Shown: one piece after another, positions 9,562 to 19,062 of the stretch
How positions within the stretch are numbered: the first letter of the stretch is position 1
Layout of the letters: each line of letters opens with the position of its first letter
From: Massilia sp. ZL223
GTDB taxonomy: Bacteria > Pseudomonadota > Gammaproteobacteria > Burkholderiales > Burkholderiaceae_D
Assembly: GCF_018119395.1 (NCBI RefSeq)
Contig: NZ_JAGPWD010000001.1
Location: 62,001-126,000, forward strand
Length of the DNA stretch: 64,000 nucleotides
Direction: 5' to 3'
The notes under the pieces: model-generated
What the model saw: only the letters and a program-made list of their open reading frames with translations
Told to the model about the DNA's origin: nothing
Database searches by the model: none
Made by a program: the position numbers and the translations under genes

Positions 9562-11862
9562 TCAGATCTCCCACTGCAGCTGCACTGTAAGCGCCCTGGT
9601 GCTGCTGCGCTCCAGCGGCATCCGGTCATCGACATAGCCGGCCGAGATGGTCCGTCCGTGCTTCCAGCGGTAGCGGTACAGTACCGAACGGTGGACCTGG
9701 CGCTCGTTCCAGGCCGGCAGCCGGGTGATGCCGTCGTCGCGGCGTGCGGCCCAGGTGTTCTGGGCCAGCACGCGCAGGGAATCGCGCGGGCTGAAATGCA
9801 GCATCGCCAGCCAGCGCCAGGCGGTGTCCGTAAAGGCATCGTGGCCGAGCGTGCCCCGTACCCAGGCGCGGTTGACATGGTGGTCGAGTTCCAGCGCCCA
9901 ACCCCGCCTGAGGGGAAAACGCAGGCCGACGTCGAGAATGACATTGCCGCCGCGCCCGACCCGGTCGGCATCCGCGTCGAGCTGGCGCCCGAGCGAGACT
10001 TCGGCGGCGAGCTTCGGCACCCATGCCGCCGGCACCGTCTCGAGGCCGACGTGCAGCGCCGGCGTGCGGTGCAGCCGCCCACCCTGCCGGGCGCGCTGGC
10101 GGTCGAGCCCAAGCTGGGTCCAGAAGCGCGTCTGCCCCGGCGCCGACAGCCAGAAGCCGGGACGGATCTTGCGCTCGACCACTTCGTTGCCGGGCTGCCC
10201 GCTGGCGCGGTCGCGCAGGGTGCGCATCTCGTGCAGGCCCAGATGGGCCTCGAATTCATGGAGCGCCAGCGCTTCCTGCCGGCCGAGGATCCGGTTGATG
10301 TCCAGGTCGAGCTTGGCGATGCCCGCTTGCGGCAGGAAGCCGTTGTCGTTCACGAAGCCGGGGCCGATCGCCTCGACCTCCGCTTCGTTCCACCAGTCGC
10401 CCGAGCTGTGCACGAACTTGCCCCACAGGTAGCCGCCATCGCGGGACGGCGTGCGCACCGGCGCCAGCGCCTCGTCGAAGCCGGCGCTGGTCCGCGAATG
10501 CATGGCCAGCAGCGCGGCTTGCCGCTGCGCGCCGCCGGCACTGGCACCGCGCCACTGGGCATCGAGGCCGAGCACGTCATTCCTGCCGAAGGCATGGTAG
10601 TCGCGCTGCGACACGAAGGCCCCCAGCAGCAATCCCTCGCCATGCCAGCGCGCGCGCCACAGGTTCGCCGTGGAACGGTGGGCTTGCTCGTATTCCAGGG
10701 TAGCGTAGGGACGGCCGCGCAGCACCAGCCCGCCGGGTTCGTCGCGCAGGCTCATCGCGGTGGCGTCCAGGTGCGCCGCACGCCAGGTGGCGCGCGCCCC
10801 CCACTTCGGATCGAACACGGTGCGCGAATAGAAGGCCGGCAGCGGCAGGCCGAGCACGTCGGAGCTTTCGAGGAAGAAGCCGCGCTTCTCCGGCAGGCTG
10901 AGGGCGATGTTGCTGGCGCCCGCGGACACCGGCTGGTCGACCTCGGTCTGCGAGTAATCGGGATGGAGGATGCCGTTGAATACCCAGTCGGCGCGCGGGC
11001 GGACGTTGACTTCCAGCCCGGCATCCAGGCGCAGGCCACGTTCGCGCCGGCCCTCCGTGCCGTCGCGCGCGGCGCGCAGCGTGAGTTCCGGACGGAGTTC
11101 GACGAAGCGGCGGTCGCGCACCGACTCCACCGTGCTGCCCATGCCCTCGATCTCGCGCAGCGAGACCAGGTAATTCAGCGCATCGGTCTTCAGGGGCGCG
11201 GTCAGCAGCAGCGTGCCGTCCGCATGCGGCACGCTGCGCTCGACCATCATCTGCCAGGTGCGGCCGCCGGCATACGGGAAGCGCAGGTTCGACAAGGGCC
11301 AGCGCACTTCCATGCTGTAGCCATCCGGCAGCAGCTTGACCGCCGCCTCGAGCGGGAAGTCCGGGCCCAGGTCGGATTCGTCATCGTCGGCCCGGTGTAT
11401 GCCGTCGCTGACCACGCCCGCCGTGTTGATGCGCACGAACTGGGCGGCGCGTCCATGCCCGACCGGGTCGATCCAGAGGCCGATGAAATCCTGGTCCAGG
11501 TCGACCTTGTCGCGCCGCGCCAGCGAGCCGCGCAGCTTGGCGGCCGGCGTGTCCCAGGCGCGGACCGCGAACACCAGCGCGTGCTCGTCGATCAGGAGCT
11601 GCACCGTGGTGCGCAAGGCGGGCGGCAGCGGATGGCCGTCGCGCGGCTCGTGCTTGTGGAAGCTGTCGTAGACGGGAGCACGCTGCCAGGCCGGGTCATC
11701 CAGGACGCCATCGATGCGCGGCGCGTCGGCCTGGGCGATGCGTACTGCGCGCAGGCCGCCCTGCGTGGCCGGATCACCCTGCCCGTGCGCAGCGGGGGCA
11801 AGTACCGGCAGCGCGATGGCGAGCAACAGATGGGGGAGTAGTCGGGCTGAACAGGTATGCAC
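9562..11862 (-). CDS. Exported CBM9-like/DUF5916 outer-membrane protein
   Basis: The 766-residue protein has a signal peptide (LLPHLLLAIALPVLAPAAHG), then a carbohydrate-binding-family-9-like beta domain opening with RIDGVLDDPAWQRA near residue 49, and a long C-terminal region of alternating strands ending in aromatic WEI, as expected for an outer-membrane beta barrel (DUF5916). PEKRGFFLESSDVLGLPLP is a family hallmark. Function is not established; binding of sugar polymers or surface display is inferred. The start is GTG with no clear ribosome site. It is divergent from the GGDEF-EAL gene. Confidence 0.8.
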   Translation of the reverse strand: MHTCSARLLPHLLLAIALPVLAPAAHGQGDPATQGGLRAVRIAQADAPRIDGVLDDPAWQRAPVYDSFHKHEPRDGHPLPPALRTTVQLLIDEHALVFAVRAWDTPAAKLRGSLARRDKVDLDQDFIGLWIDPVGHGRAAQFVRINTAGVVSDGIHRADDDESDLGPDFPLEAAVKLLPDGYSMEVRWPLSNLRFPYAGGRTWQMMVERSVPHADGTLLLTAPLKTDALNYLVSLREIEGMGSTVESVRDRRFVELRPELTLRAARDGTEGRRERGLRLDAGLEVNVRPRADWVFNGILHPDYSQTEVDQPVSAGASNIALSLPEKRGFFLESSDVLGLPLPAFYSRTVFDPKWGARATWRAAHLDATAMSLRDEPGGLVLRGRPYATLEYEQAHRSTANLWRARWHGEGLLLGAFVSQRDYHAFGRNDVLGLDAQWRGASAGGAQRQAALLAMHSRTSAGFDEALAPVRTPSRDGGYLWGKFVHSSGDWWNEAEVEAIGPGFVNDNGFLPQAGIAKLDLDINRILGRQEALALHEFEAHLGLHEMRTLRDRASGQPGNEVVERKIRPGFWLSAPGQTRFWTQLGLDRQRARQGGRLHRTPALHVGLETVPAAWVPKLAAEVSLGRQLDADADRVGRGGNVILDVGLRFPLRRGWALELDHHVNRAWVRGTLGHDAFTDTAWRWLAMLHFSPRDSLRVLAQNTWAARRDDGITRLPAWNERQVHRSVLYRYRWKHGRTISAGYVDDRMPLERSSTRALTVQLQWEI

Positions 11863-11929
11863 GGATCAAGCGGGCCAAGACGAAGGAAAGAAGGCGGCTT
11901 CGGTCCAGGGGACCGCACAGTGCACCCTG

Positions 11930-11950
11930 ATATTGCAATAGAAGCAATAT
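11930..11950. promoter_or_regulatory. AT-rich palindrome between divergent DUF5916 and GGDEF-EAL genes
   Basis: The arms ATATTGC (11930-11936) and GCAATAT (11944-11950) are perfect inverted repeats seven bases apart, followed by TATTATAG. A second small palindrome GGTCC-AGG-GGACC lies at 11902-11914. The place and symmetry suit an operator for either divergent gene, but no known regulator consensus is matched. Confidence 0.4.
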
Positions 11951-12159
11951 TATAGCTTGAGCATTTGCTATCGCAATCAGGATGGCCCGCTTTCATGCAA
12001 AGAGCATGGAACTCCTGTTCAACGAACCCAACTGCTGCGCTCACCCGACATTTCTTAACAATTTTCAATCGCGTGCGTTGCATTGTCTGTCTTTTGAGCT
12101 ACCATCGGTTATTCGTTCTCCATAACCCGGCTGTTTCAATTTTTCACTGTCCGCGACAC

Positions 12160-14262
12160 ATGATGAACGCTCTTTCGGCTCTGGATCAGACCGCTTCAGA
12201 TAGTGCGCACTCACTGTCGCTCGAACTGCTGTTGAGTAATCTTCCCGGCGCCGCCTACCGTTGCCGCAACGACGGCGAGTGGACCATGGAGTTCATCAGC
12301 GACGGCATCGAGAAGCTCACCGGCTACACGGCCGCCGCCTTCATGGCCAAGCCCGGCCTGTCTTTCGCCAGCATCATCCATCCCGACGACCGCGCCGGGG
12401 TACAGCGCACCATCGCCGCCGCCCTCGCCGAGGACCGGCATTTCCAGCTGACCTACCGGATCCGCTGCGCCTGCGGCGCCGAAAAATGGATCTGCGAACA
12501 GGGTGCGCTCGGTCCGGACGGCGACGGCAGTTATCTGGAAGGCTTCATGACCGACTTCACGCGCATCAAGGAAGCGGACATGATGGTGATGGAACAGGCC
12601 TCCTTCCTGCAGCGGGCGCGCGATGCGATCATCGCCATCGACATGCATTCGCGCATCACCTACTGGAACCACGGCGCCGAGCGCCTGTACGGCTGGAGCG
12701 CGCACGAGGCGCGCGGCAAGCGCTTCTGCGAGCTGCTGTGCGACGACATGGCGGCCTACCAGAGCGCCTACGAACACACCCTGGGCGAAGGCGAATGGGC
12801 CGGCGAGCTGACCCACGTGCGCAGCGACGGCTCGCAGGTCGAAACCGACACCCGCTGGACCCTGCTGGCACCCGACGACGCCTTCGGCGCCAGCCAGAAG
12901 ATCCTGGTGATTGGCACCGACATCAGCGAGCGCAAGCACAACGAAGCCAAGATCTTCCGCCTCGCCTTCTTCGACCCGCTGACCGACCTGCCGAACCGCG
13001 CCAACCTGCTCGACCACCTGCGCCGCGCCCTGCTCGGCAGCGCGCGTACGCGCAAGTGCGGGGCGCTGATGTTCTGCGACCTGGACAATTTCAAGTTCCT
13101 CAACGACACCCAGGGCCACGCGGCCGGCGACATGCTGCTGCAGGCGGTGGCGCGGCGCCTGGAGCACTGCGTGCGCGAAGCCGACATGGTGGCGCGCCTG
13201 GGTGGCGACGAATTCGTGATCCTGATCCAGCCGCTCGAAGACACGCGCGAAGCCGCGGCGGCCCAGGCCGAGACGGTGGCGGCCAAGGTGGTGGCGGCGA
13301 TGGCCGCGCCCTTCCAGCTCGGCGAGCTGAACTACACGCTCTCGGTCAGCGTCGGCGTGGCCACCCTGTGCGGCACCACCGACACGGTGGAATCGACCCT
13401 GCGCCAGGCGGACGCGGCGATGTACCAGGCCAAGGCCTCGGGACGCAACACGTTCCGCTTCCACGATCCGGCCGTGCAGGCGGCCTGGTCGGCGCGGGCC
13501 CAGCTCGAGAACGGGCTGCGCCGGGCGCTGCGCAACAACGAATTCATGCTGCACTACCAGCCCCAGCTCGACCGGGCCGGCCACGTGATCGGGGCCGAAG
13601 CCCTGTTGCGCTGGCGCCTGCCGAACGGCAAGATCCTCTTCCCCGCCGAGTTCATCCGCGCCGCCGAGGAAAGCGGCCTGATCGTCGACATCGGCCGCTG
13701 GACCCTGCGCACCGCCTGCGCCGAGCTGGCGAGCTGGCAAAGCACGCCGGAGACAGCGGGGCTGACGATGTCGGTCAACGTCAGCGCGCGCCAGTTCACC
13801 GAGCCGGATTTCGTGCCGATGCTGCAGCGGATCTTCGAGCACACCGGGGTGCAGCCTTCGAGCCTGAAGCTGGAGCTGACCGAGAGCCTGGTGGTGAGCG
13901 ACTTCACCCAGACCGCCCACACCATGGCCACGCTCAAGCGGCGCGGGCTGTCGTTCTCGCTGGACGATTTCGGCACCGGCTATTCCTCGCTGGCCTACCT
14001 GCGCAAGCTGCCGCTGGACCAGCTCAAGATCGACCACAGCTTCATGCGCGACGTGCTGACCGACCAGAACGACGCCTCGATCGTGCGCTCGATCATTGCG
14101 CTCGGGGACAGCCTGGGGCTGCAGGTGATTGCGGAAGGGGTGGAGACGCCGGGGCAGCGGCAGTTCCTGTCGGATGCGGGGTGCTATATCTACCAGGGGC
14201 ACTTGTATCAGCAGGCGTTGAGTGCGGAGCAGTTTACGCAGTATGCGAGGAGTTTGCACTGA
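12160..14262 (+). CDS. PAS-PAS-GGDEF-EAL cyclic-di-GMP signalling protein
   Basis: The 700-residue cytoplasmic protein has two PAS sensor domains (about 15-135 and 145-275, the first with a PAC-like stretch), a diguanylate cyclase domain with an intact GGDEF at 348-352, and a phosphodiesterase domain with EALLRW at 480-485, LELTESL, DDFGTGYSSL and KIDHSFM. Both active-site signatures look intact, so it may be bifunctional. The terminal motif reads QGHLYQQAL where QGYLF is usual. No transmembrane helix is evident. Adjacent ATGs at 12160 and 12163 are both possible; the first is used. Confidence 0.9.
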   Translation: MMNALSALDQTASDSAHSLSLELLLSNLPGAAYRCRNDGEWTMEFISDGIEKLTGYTAAAFMAKPGLSFASIIHPDDRAGVQRTIAAALAEDRHFQLTYRIRCACGAEKWICEQGALGPDGDGSYLEGFMTDFTRIKEADMMVMEQASFLQRARDAIIAIDMHSRITYWNHGAERLYGWSAHEARGKRFCELLCDDMAAYQSAYEHTLGEGEWAGELTHVRSDGSQVETDTRWTLLAPDDAFGASQKILVIGTDISERKHNEAKIFRLAFFDPLTDLPNRANLLDHLRRALLGSARTRKCGALMFCDLDNFKFLNDTQGHAAGDMLLQAVARRLEHCVREADMVARLGGDEFVILIQPLEDTREAAAAQAETVAAKVVAAMAAPFQLGELNYTLSVSVGVATLCGTTDTVESTLRQADAAMYQAKASGRNTFRFHDPAVQAAWSARAQLENGLRRALRNNEFMLHYQPQLDRAGHVIGAEALLRWRLPNGKILFPAEFIRAAEESGLIVDIGRWTLRTACAELASWQSTPETAGLTMSVNVSARQFTEPDFVPMLQRIFEHTGVQPSSLKLELTESLVVSDFTQTAHTMATLKRRGLSFSLDDFGTGYSSLAYLRKLPLDQLKIDHSFMRDVLTDQNDASIVRSIIALGDSLGLQVIAEGVETPGQRQFLSDAGCYIYQGHLYQQALSAEQFTQYARSLH

Positions 14263-14285
14263 ACGTGCTGTAACACTACGCATGC

Positions 14286-14394
14286 AAACTTGGGTTCCCG
14301 CCTTCGCGGGAATGACGGTCTCCAGGCCGGTGGCGATGTTACGAGCTACCACCACTTTTAGCACGTCATCCCCCCGAAGGCGGGAACCTAAGTT
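14286..14394. repeat. Inverted pair of REP-like palindromic units
   Basis: Unit A (14286-14318) and inverted unit B (14363-14394) match the pair at 798-914 in order and spacing. The stems have small changes here (TTCCCGC/GCGGGAA in A). The pair sits between the GGDEF-EAL stop and the terminator. Confidence 0.78.
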
Positions 14395-14415
14395 CGTCGA
14401 TCAGCCCCGAAAATA

Positions 14416-14440
14416 AAAAAACCCGCCGAAGCGGGTTTTT
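14416..14440. terminator. Bidirectional intrinsic terminator between GGDEF-EAL and ompW
   Basis: The stem AAAAACCCGC/GCGGGTTTTT closes a CGAA loop. T-runs occur on both strands, so it can end both convergent transcripts, including ompW which stops at 14460. Confidence 0.88.
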
Positions 14441-14459
14441 CTTTAAGCACCTGCAGCGA

Positions 14460-15143
14460 TCAGAACTTGTAACCCACCGCCAGCACCACCGACACCGGAT
14501 CCAGCTTCATCGCCTGGGTCTGGCCCGTCGAGAAGCTGACATTGGTGCGCAGGCGCGCCTTGTTGACGGTGACGTCCGCGAACCAGCGTTCGTTGAAGTT
14601 CATCGCCACGCCAGCCTGCACGGTGTAGGTGAACTTGTTGTCGATGCTGAAGGTCGTCGGCGTGGTGCTGCCCGGGTTGGTGACCGCGGTCATCTTGAAC
14701 GAGCCGCGCTCCTTCATGAAGTAAGCGTAGGTCGCGCCGACGCCCACGAAGGGACGGAAGGTCGCGCTCGGCTCGAAGAAGCGGTACTGCAGGAACAGGG
14801 TCGGCGGCAGCGCCTCGACCGTGCCCAGCTCGCCGGTGCCGGCGATCGCGCCCGCACCGAAGATCTTGTGCTTGTATGGGGTGCCCAGCGCCAGCTCGGT
14901 CGAGATGTTGTCGGTCAGGCCGTAGGCGAAGATCAGCACCGGCTGGGTGTCGCGGCCGACGTCGGCCTTGGTGCCCGGCAGGGCCGGCGCGCTGATGTCG
15001 CCGCTTTCGACCTTCGGGGTCAGCTGGTTGATGCCGAACTTGGCGGTCAGCTGGCCTTTCGACTGGGCCGACGCGGTCGAAGCGCATGCCAGCGCGGCAG
15101 CCACACCCAGCATCGTCACGACGCTCTTGAAACGTACTTTCAT
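14460..15143 (-). CDS. ompW: OmpW family outer-membrane protein
   Basis: The 227-residue protein begins with a signal peptide (VVTMLGVAAALACASTASA) and is predicted to fold as the small eight-stranded OmpW barrel. It has PPTLFLQYRFFEP, FRPFVGVGATYAYF and the C-terminal VSVVLAVGYKF with terminal Phe for barrel insertion. OmpW forms narrow hydrophobic channels for small lipophilic molecules. A strong ribosome site (GGAGAAAAA) precedes the start. The SGNH lipoprotein gene lies 59 bases upstream on the same strand, so they may share a transcript that ends at the terminator. Confidence 0.88.
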   Translation of the reverse strand: MKVRFKSVVTMLGVAAALACASTASAQSKGQLTAKFGINQLTPKVESGDISAPALPGTKADVGRDTQPVLIFAYGLTDNISTELALGTPYKHKIFGAGAIAGTGELGTVEALPPTLFLQYRFFEPSATFRPFVGVGATYAYFMKERGSFKMTAVTNPGSTTPTTFSIDNKFTYTVQAGVAMNFNERWFADVTVNKARLRTNVSFSTGQTQAMKLDPVSVVLAVGYKF

Positions 15144-15202
15144 TTTTTCTCCTGGTTCTTGTGTGATGGCCCGCCCTCTTCCGGGACGGGCCTGCCGCAG
15201 CC

Positions 15203-16561
15203 TTACAGCCAGCCCTTCACGGCCATGTCCTTCAGGACGTAGCGTGCGATCAGGTTGTTCTCGAACGGGGTCGGGTGGACAGTGTCGGCAAACATGTAGT
15301 GGCTCACATCACCGCCCGAGGTATTGCTGGCGGTGCAGACCAGCGAGGTCGAGCCCAGCGCATTCGCGCCGCAGGCCGGAGTGCTGGTGTTGGTCAGGCC
15401 GTACGGGGCCGGGTTCTTCACCTGGTCGTTGCTGACCCAGTACAGGTCGACGTACAGGATGCGCGGATCGTCGGCGCCCAGGCCGTTCTTCAGCTGGGTG
15501 TTGAAGGCGTTGATCATCGCGGTCACCAGTTGCTGGATCTCGGCCGGGCGCGACTTGGCGGCCGGGGTGCTGGCGACGTCCGGCAGGTTGGCCACGACCA
15601 CGTACTTCGCGCCCTTGCCGACCAGCTCGTTGCGCACCAGGGCGGCCATTTTCGCGCCTTCGACGCCGAGCTCGGTCACCATGCGGGTGGCGTTGGCGGT
15701 CGCGTAGTCGCCGGCGGCCTTGGTGCCGGCGGCGGTGCCGTCGGCCTGGGCCTTGACGACCATCGGACCGTACACGGCCTGCGAAGCGACAGCCGCATTG
15801 CCCGGCTGGATGGCGGCGGCCATGACGGCGGCCTGCACCACGCTGGCGTCGGTCTTCCCCGGGCGTGCGTTTTCGGTGGCGATCGCCGTGCCGATGGCCA
15901 CGGCGGCGGTCTGCGGATTGGTGGCGCCTGCCGCCAGCTGCATGGTCAGCGAGGTGGCGAAAGCCTGCGCGCCGGCGGTGGTGCCCGCGGTCTGGATCGC
16001 GGCCATCTGCATCAGGACGTCGTTACCGCCGGACAAGACGGTCACCAGTTCGGTGCCGCTGAACTTGCCGCCGGTCTTGGCCAGGTGGTTGGCGATCTGG
16101 TTGGTCATCGGCAGGGTCATTTCGCCGATCGGCGAGCCGGTGGCCTTGTTGCCCGGGCCGACCGGGTTGCTCACGCGCGAGCCGCCCTGGGCGTAGTTGA
16201 AGCAATTCGCATGGTTCGTGATCGGCACGTTGAGACCCAGGCTCGCGTCGCCTTCGAGGCCGGTCTGGGCGGCGCAAGGCGCCGGCAGGCCCAGCTGGGC
16301 GGCCATGAAGTCAAGCCAGATCTTGCCGGTCAGCTCAGGATTGGTGCTGGTGCTGTCGCCGTTGATGGTGAACTTGCCGCCGCCTGCGGCCTTGACCGCG
16401 CCTACCGAGTACGTGCCCACGTCCGACAGGCTGTCGCCGAACGAGACTTGCTGGCTGAACGTGGTCTTCTGGGTTTGGTCGCCGCCGGCCGGGCTGCTAC
16501 CGCCACAGGCCGCCAGCAACGCTGCCGACAACAAGGCAAGCGCGAGTTTGGTTTGACGCAT
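15203..16561 (-). CDS. SGNH/GDSL-family lipoprotein hydrolase with Ala-rich insert
   Basis: The N-terminus is a lipoprotein signal ending in the lipobox LLAAC (Cys19). Block I is VSFGDSLSDVG (Ser about 43), block II is NYAQGGSRV, block III is VLSGGNDVL, and block V is FADTVHPTPF, giving a Ser-Asp-His esterase or lipase site. Between blocks III and V lies about 100 residues very rich in Ala and Thr (about 185-295), not part of the minimal fold. At 452 residues the protein is larger than simple family members. It probably acts at the outer membrane or cell surface. GGAG precedes the ATG. Confidence 0.85.
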   Translation of the reverse strand: MRQTKLALALLSAALLAACGGSSPAGGDQTQKTTFSQQVSFGDSLSDVGTYSVGAVKAAGGGKFTINGDSTSTNPELTGKIWLDFMAAQLGLPAPCAAQTGLEGDASLGLNVPITNHANCFNYAQGGSRVSNPVGPGNKATGSPIGEMTLPMTNQIANHLAKTGGKFSGTELVTVLSGGNDVLMQMAAIQTAGTTAGAQAFATSLTMQLAAGATNPQTAAVAIGTAIATENARPGKTDASVVQAAVMAAAIQPGNAAVASQAVYGPMVVKAQADGTAAGTKAAGDYATANATRMVTELGVEGAKMAALVRNELVGKGAKYVVVANLPDVASTPAAKSRPAEIQQLVTAMINAFNTQLKNGLGADDPRILYVDLYWVSNDQVKNPAPYGLTNTSTPACGANALGSTSLVCTASNTSGGDVSHYMFADTVHPTPFENNLIARYVLKDMAVKGWL

Positions 16562-16776
16562 TGTGTCTCCTAACGATGGTTATTATGAAACGAACGCCCG
16601 TGCTATTCGTATCACAACTAATATGCCAGTGTTCAGTTCGCTTGTATAGCGAAATTCTTGCAATTTCGTAATTTTTACAAGCCCGCACCACAGGCGTCGA
16701 AAGCGCAAAAAAGGGAGGGGATTATAGCGTTCTCGTCGGTAGCGAAAGAAGCTCTTTTTCGCACGCGTGTGCCGTC

Positions 16777-16803
16777 AAGACAAGGCGTATTGCGCCTTGT
16801 CTT
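16777..16803 (-). terminator. Hairpin downstream of the sua5 gene
   Basis: A perfect 11-bp stem AAGACAAGGCG/CGCCTTGTCTT with a TATTG loop lies 30 bases beyond the end of the purine/sua5 operon. On the minus strand the tail has few T residues, so this is a weak or non-canonical terminator. Confidence 0.5.
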
Positions 16804-16832
16804 TGAGGTGTTTGATATGGATCAGTTGGAGC

Positions 16833-17861
16833 TCAGGCGCCGGGCTGGCGGTTGAGCAGGCCGTGCACGATGCCGGTGGAGCCGTGGGCCGCGCGGCGCA
16901 GGCGGTCGTTCACGCCCAGCCACGAACCATTCGTCGGCGGGGCCTCGACCAGGATGACATCGGCGCCCTGCCCGTCCATGGCGCGCAGCGCCGCGTACAG
17001 TGCGTGGGCAAAGCCATCCGGCGTGGCCGGCAGGCGCAGCGCCGCGTGGGTCGCCGGCATGTCGGTGTAGTGGATCAGCGCCACCTTGCGGCCGGCCCGG
17101 GCCAGGTCCGCCAAGGTGATGCGCAAGGTCTCGCTGTCCTGCATCGCCACCGGAGTGTGCGGCGCGTAATGCGATTCCAGGGTGCCCGAGGCGCGCGGCG
17201 CGGCGGCGTCGGGCGCGGCCGGCAGCTGGTCGATCACGGCGGCGATCGCCTCGGCGCTGATGTGGCCGGGACGCAGCAGCACCGGGCCGTGGGTCTTCAA
17301 GCGCGACAGGTCGACGATGGTCGATTCGATGCCTACCTGGGAAGCGCCGCCGTCGAGCACCATGGCCACCGAGCCGTCGGCGCCGAATTCGTCGCGCACG
17401 TGCTGGGCCAGGGTCGGGCTGACATGGCCGAACTTGTTGGCCGACGGCGCCGCCACGCCGCCGCGGCCGCCCTTGAAGGCGCGCAGCAGCGCGATCGCCA
17501 CCGGATGCGAAGGGCAACGCAGGCCGACCGTGTCCTGGCCGCCGCTGACGGCGTCCGGGATGTTGGCGGCGCGCTTGAGAATCATGGTCAGCGGGCCGGG
17601 CCAGAAGGCTTCAGCCAGGGCATGGGCTTCCTGCGGAATCTCGCTGGCCCAGTAGTGGAGCGGCGCGCCCGGCGCCAGGTGCACGATCACCGGGTGGTCT
17701 TGCGGGCGGCCCTTGGCGGCGTAGATGGCCGCCACGGCCGCCGGGTTCTCGGCATCCGCGCCGAGGCCGTACACGGTCTCGGTCGGGAAGGCGACCAGCG
17801 CGCCCTGCTCCAGGGCGCGCGCGGCCGCGTCGATCGCGCTGTGGTCGAGCTGCTGGTCCAT
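16833..17861 (-). CDS. tsaC: Threonylcarbamoyl-AMP synthase, Sua5 type
   Basis: The protein makes threonylcarbamoyl-AMP from threonine, bicarbonate and ATP, the first step of t6A tRNA modification. The YrdC domain occupies about residues 1-200 (VAFPTETVYGLGADA, IYAAKGRPQDHPVIVH, VGLRCPSHP, APSANKFGHVSPT, GIESTIVDL) and is followed by the C-terminal Sua5 domain (HYAPHTP onward), so it is the long form of about 342 residues. Start 17861 has GGAG six bases upstream and lies two bases after the purK stop, indicating translational coupling. TcdA elsewhere in the window acts later in the same modification. Confidence 0.92.
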   Translation of the reverse strand: MDQQLDHSAIDAAARALEQGALVAFPTETVYGLGADAENPAAVAAIYAAKGRPQDHPVIVHLAPGAPLHYWASEIPQEAHALAEAFWPGPLTMILKRAANIPDAVSGGQDTVGLRCPSHPVAIALLRAFKGGRGGVAAPSANKFGHVSPTLAQHVRDEFGADGSVAMVLDGGASQVGIESTIVDLSRLKTHGPVLLRPGHISAEAIAAVIDQLPAAPDAAAPRASGTLESHYAPHTPVAMQDSETLRITLADLARAGRKVALIHYTDMPATHAALRLPATPDGFAHALYAALRAMDGQGADVILVEAPPTNGSWLGVNDRLRRAAHGSTGIVHGLLNRQPGA

Positions 17862-17863
17862 CG

Positions 17864-19060
17864 TCACTCCGGAATGCCCAGGATGAGGCAAGCCTGGCGC
17901 AGGCTGTCCTGCGCCTGCGCCAGGGTCGGCGCGACGAAAGTCACGTGGCCCATCTTGCGGCCGCGGCGCGGATCGTCCTTGCCGTACAGGTGCAGGTTGG
18001 CGCCCGGCAGCGCCAGGACCTTGTCCCAGGCCGGCTCGCGCGCCTCAGTTGCGTCACCCGCGCTGTTCTCTTCGAACCAGACGTCGCCCAGGATGTTGAG
18101 CATCACGCTTGGGGAATGCTGGCGCACGTCGCCCAGCGGCAGGCGCGCCATCGCACGGACCTGCTGCGCGAACTGGCTGGTGACGCAGGCGTCGATGGTG
18201 TAGTGGCCGCTGTTGTGCGGACGCGGGGCCATCTCGTTGACCACCAGGCTGCCGTCGGCAAGCACGAAGAACTCGATGCACAGCACGCCTACATAGCCCA
18301 GCTGGGCGACGATGGCGCGCGCCGCGTCCTGGGCCTGCTGCGCGCAAGCCTCGGACACGTTCGGTCCCGGCACGGTGGTGGTGAACAGGATGCCGTCGCG
18401 GTGCACGTTCTCGGCGATCGGGTAGACCACCGACACGCCATCCGCGCCGCGCGCGGTCAGGACCGAGACTTCATAGGCCAGCGGCAGCATCTTCTCCAGC
18501 AGGCAGGTCACGCCTTTCAACTCGTCGAAAGCCGCGCGCACGTCCTCGCGCGAACGCACGCGGACCTGGCCCTTGCCGTCGTAGCCCATGCGCACCGTCT
18601 TGAGGATGCCCGGCAGCAGTTCGTCGCCGATGGCCTCGATGTCCGCGTGGGAGGCGATGGTCTTGTGCGGCGCCGGCATCACGCCGGAGGTCGGCGCGCA
18701 CTCGACGAAGAAGCGTTTTTCCGCGATGCGGTCCTGGGCGATCGACACGCAGGAGGCGGCAGGCGCCACGAAGCTGCGCTCGCCCAGCCAGGCCATGCTG
18801 TCGGCCGGGACGTTCTCGAATTCGGTGGTGATGGCGACGCATTGCCGCGCCAGTTCGGCCAGGCCGGCGGCGTCGCTGTAGCCCGCGTTGATCAGGCGTT
18901 CGGCGACCTGCCCTGCCGGGCAGTCTTGCGCCGGCTCGAGCACGGCGACCTTGTAGCCCATCGCCTGCGCGGCGTGGGCGAACATGCGGCCAAGCTGGCC
19001 GCCGCCCATCACGCCGAGCCAGGCCGACGGATTGGCGGATGGGAGAAACGGATCGTTCAT
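17864..19060 (-). CDS. purK: N5-carboxyaminoimidazole ribonucleotide synthase PurK
   Basis: PurK uses ATP and bicarbonate to carboxylate AIR in purine synthesis. It is an ATP-grasp enzyme of 398 residues; visible marks are [18 protein letters not shown] at the N-terminus, [36 protein letters not shown] and [19 protein letters not shown]. The true start at 19060 lies two bases beyond the purE stop; the frame stays open far upstream through purE, but that translation is only a shadow. It belongs to a tight purC-purE-purK-sua5 operon. Confidence 0.95.
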   Translation of the reverse strand: MNDPFLPSANPSAWLGVMGGGQLGRMFAHAAQAMGYKVAVLEPAQDCPAGQVAERLINAGYSDAAGLAELARQCVAITTEFENVPADSMAWLGERSFVAPAASCVSIAQDRIAEKRFFVECAPTSGVMPAPHKTIASHADIEAIGDELLPGILKTVRMGYDGKGQVRVRSREDVRAAFDELKGVTCLLEKMLPLAYEVSVLTARGADGVSVVYPIAENVHRDGILFTTTVPGPNVSEACAQQAQDAARAIVAQLGYVGVLCIEFFVLADGSLVVNEMAPRPHNSGHYTIDACVTSQFAQQVRAMARLPLGDVRQHSPSVMLNILGDVWFEENSAGDATEAREPAWDKVLALPGANLHLYGKDDPRRGRKMGHVTFVAPTLAQAQDSLRQACLILGIPE

Positions 19061-19062
19061 AC

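Noticed and set aside
9466..11841. Long plus-strand frame of 791 codons opposite the DUF5916 gene
   Set aside because: It is an antisense shadow caused by high-GC codon use. Its translation is Arg/Ala/Gly/Gln-rich with no family motif, while the opposite strand has a signal peptide and clear domains.
12211..14364. Minus-strand frame of 717 codons opposite the GGDEF-EAL gene
   Set aside because: The plus strand has intact PAS, GGDEF and EAL signatures; the antisense frame has none.
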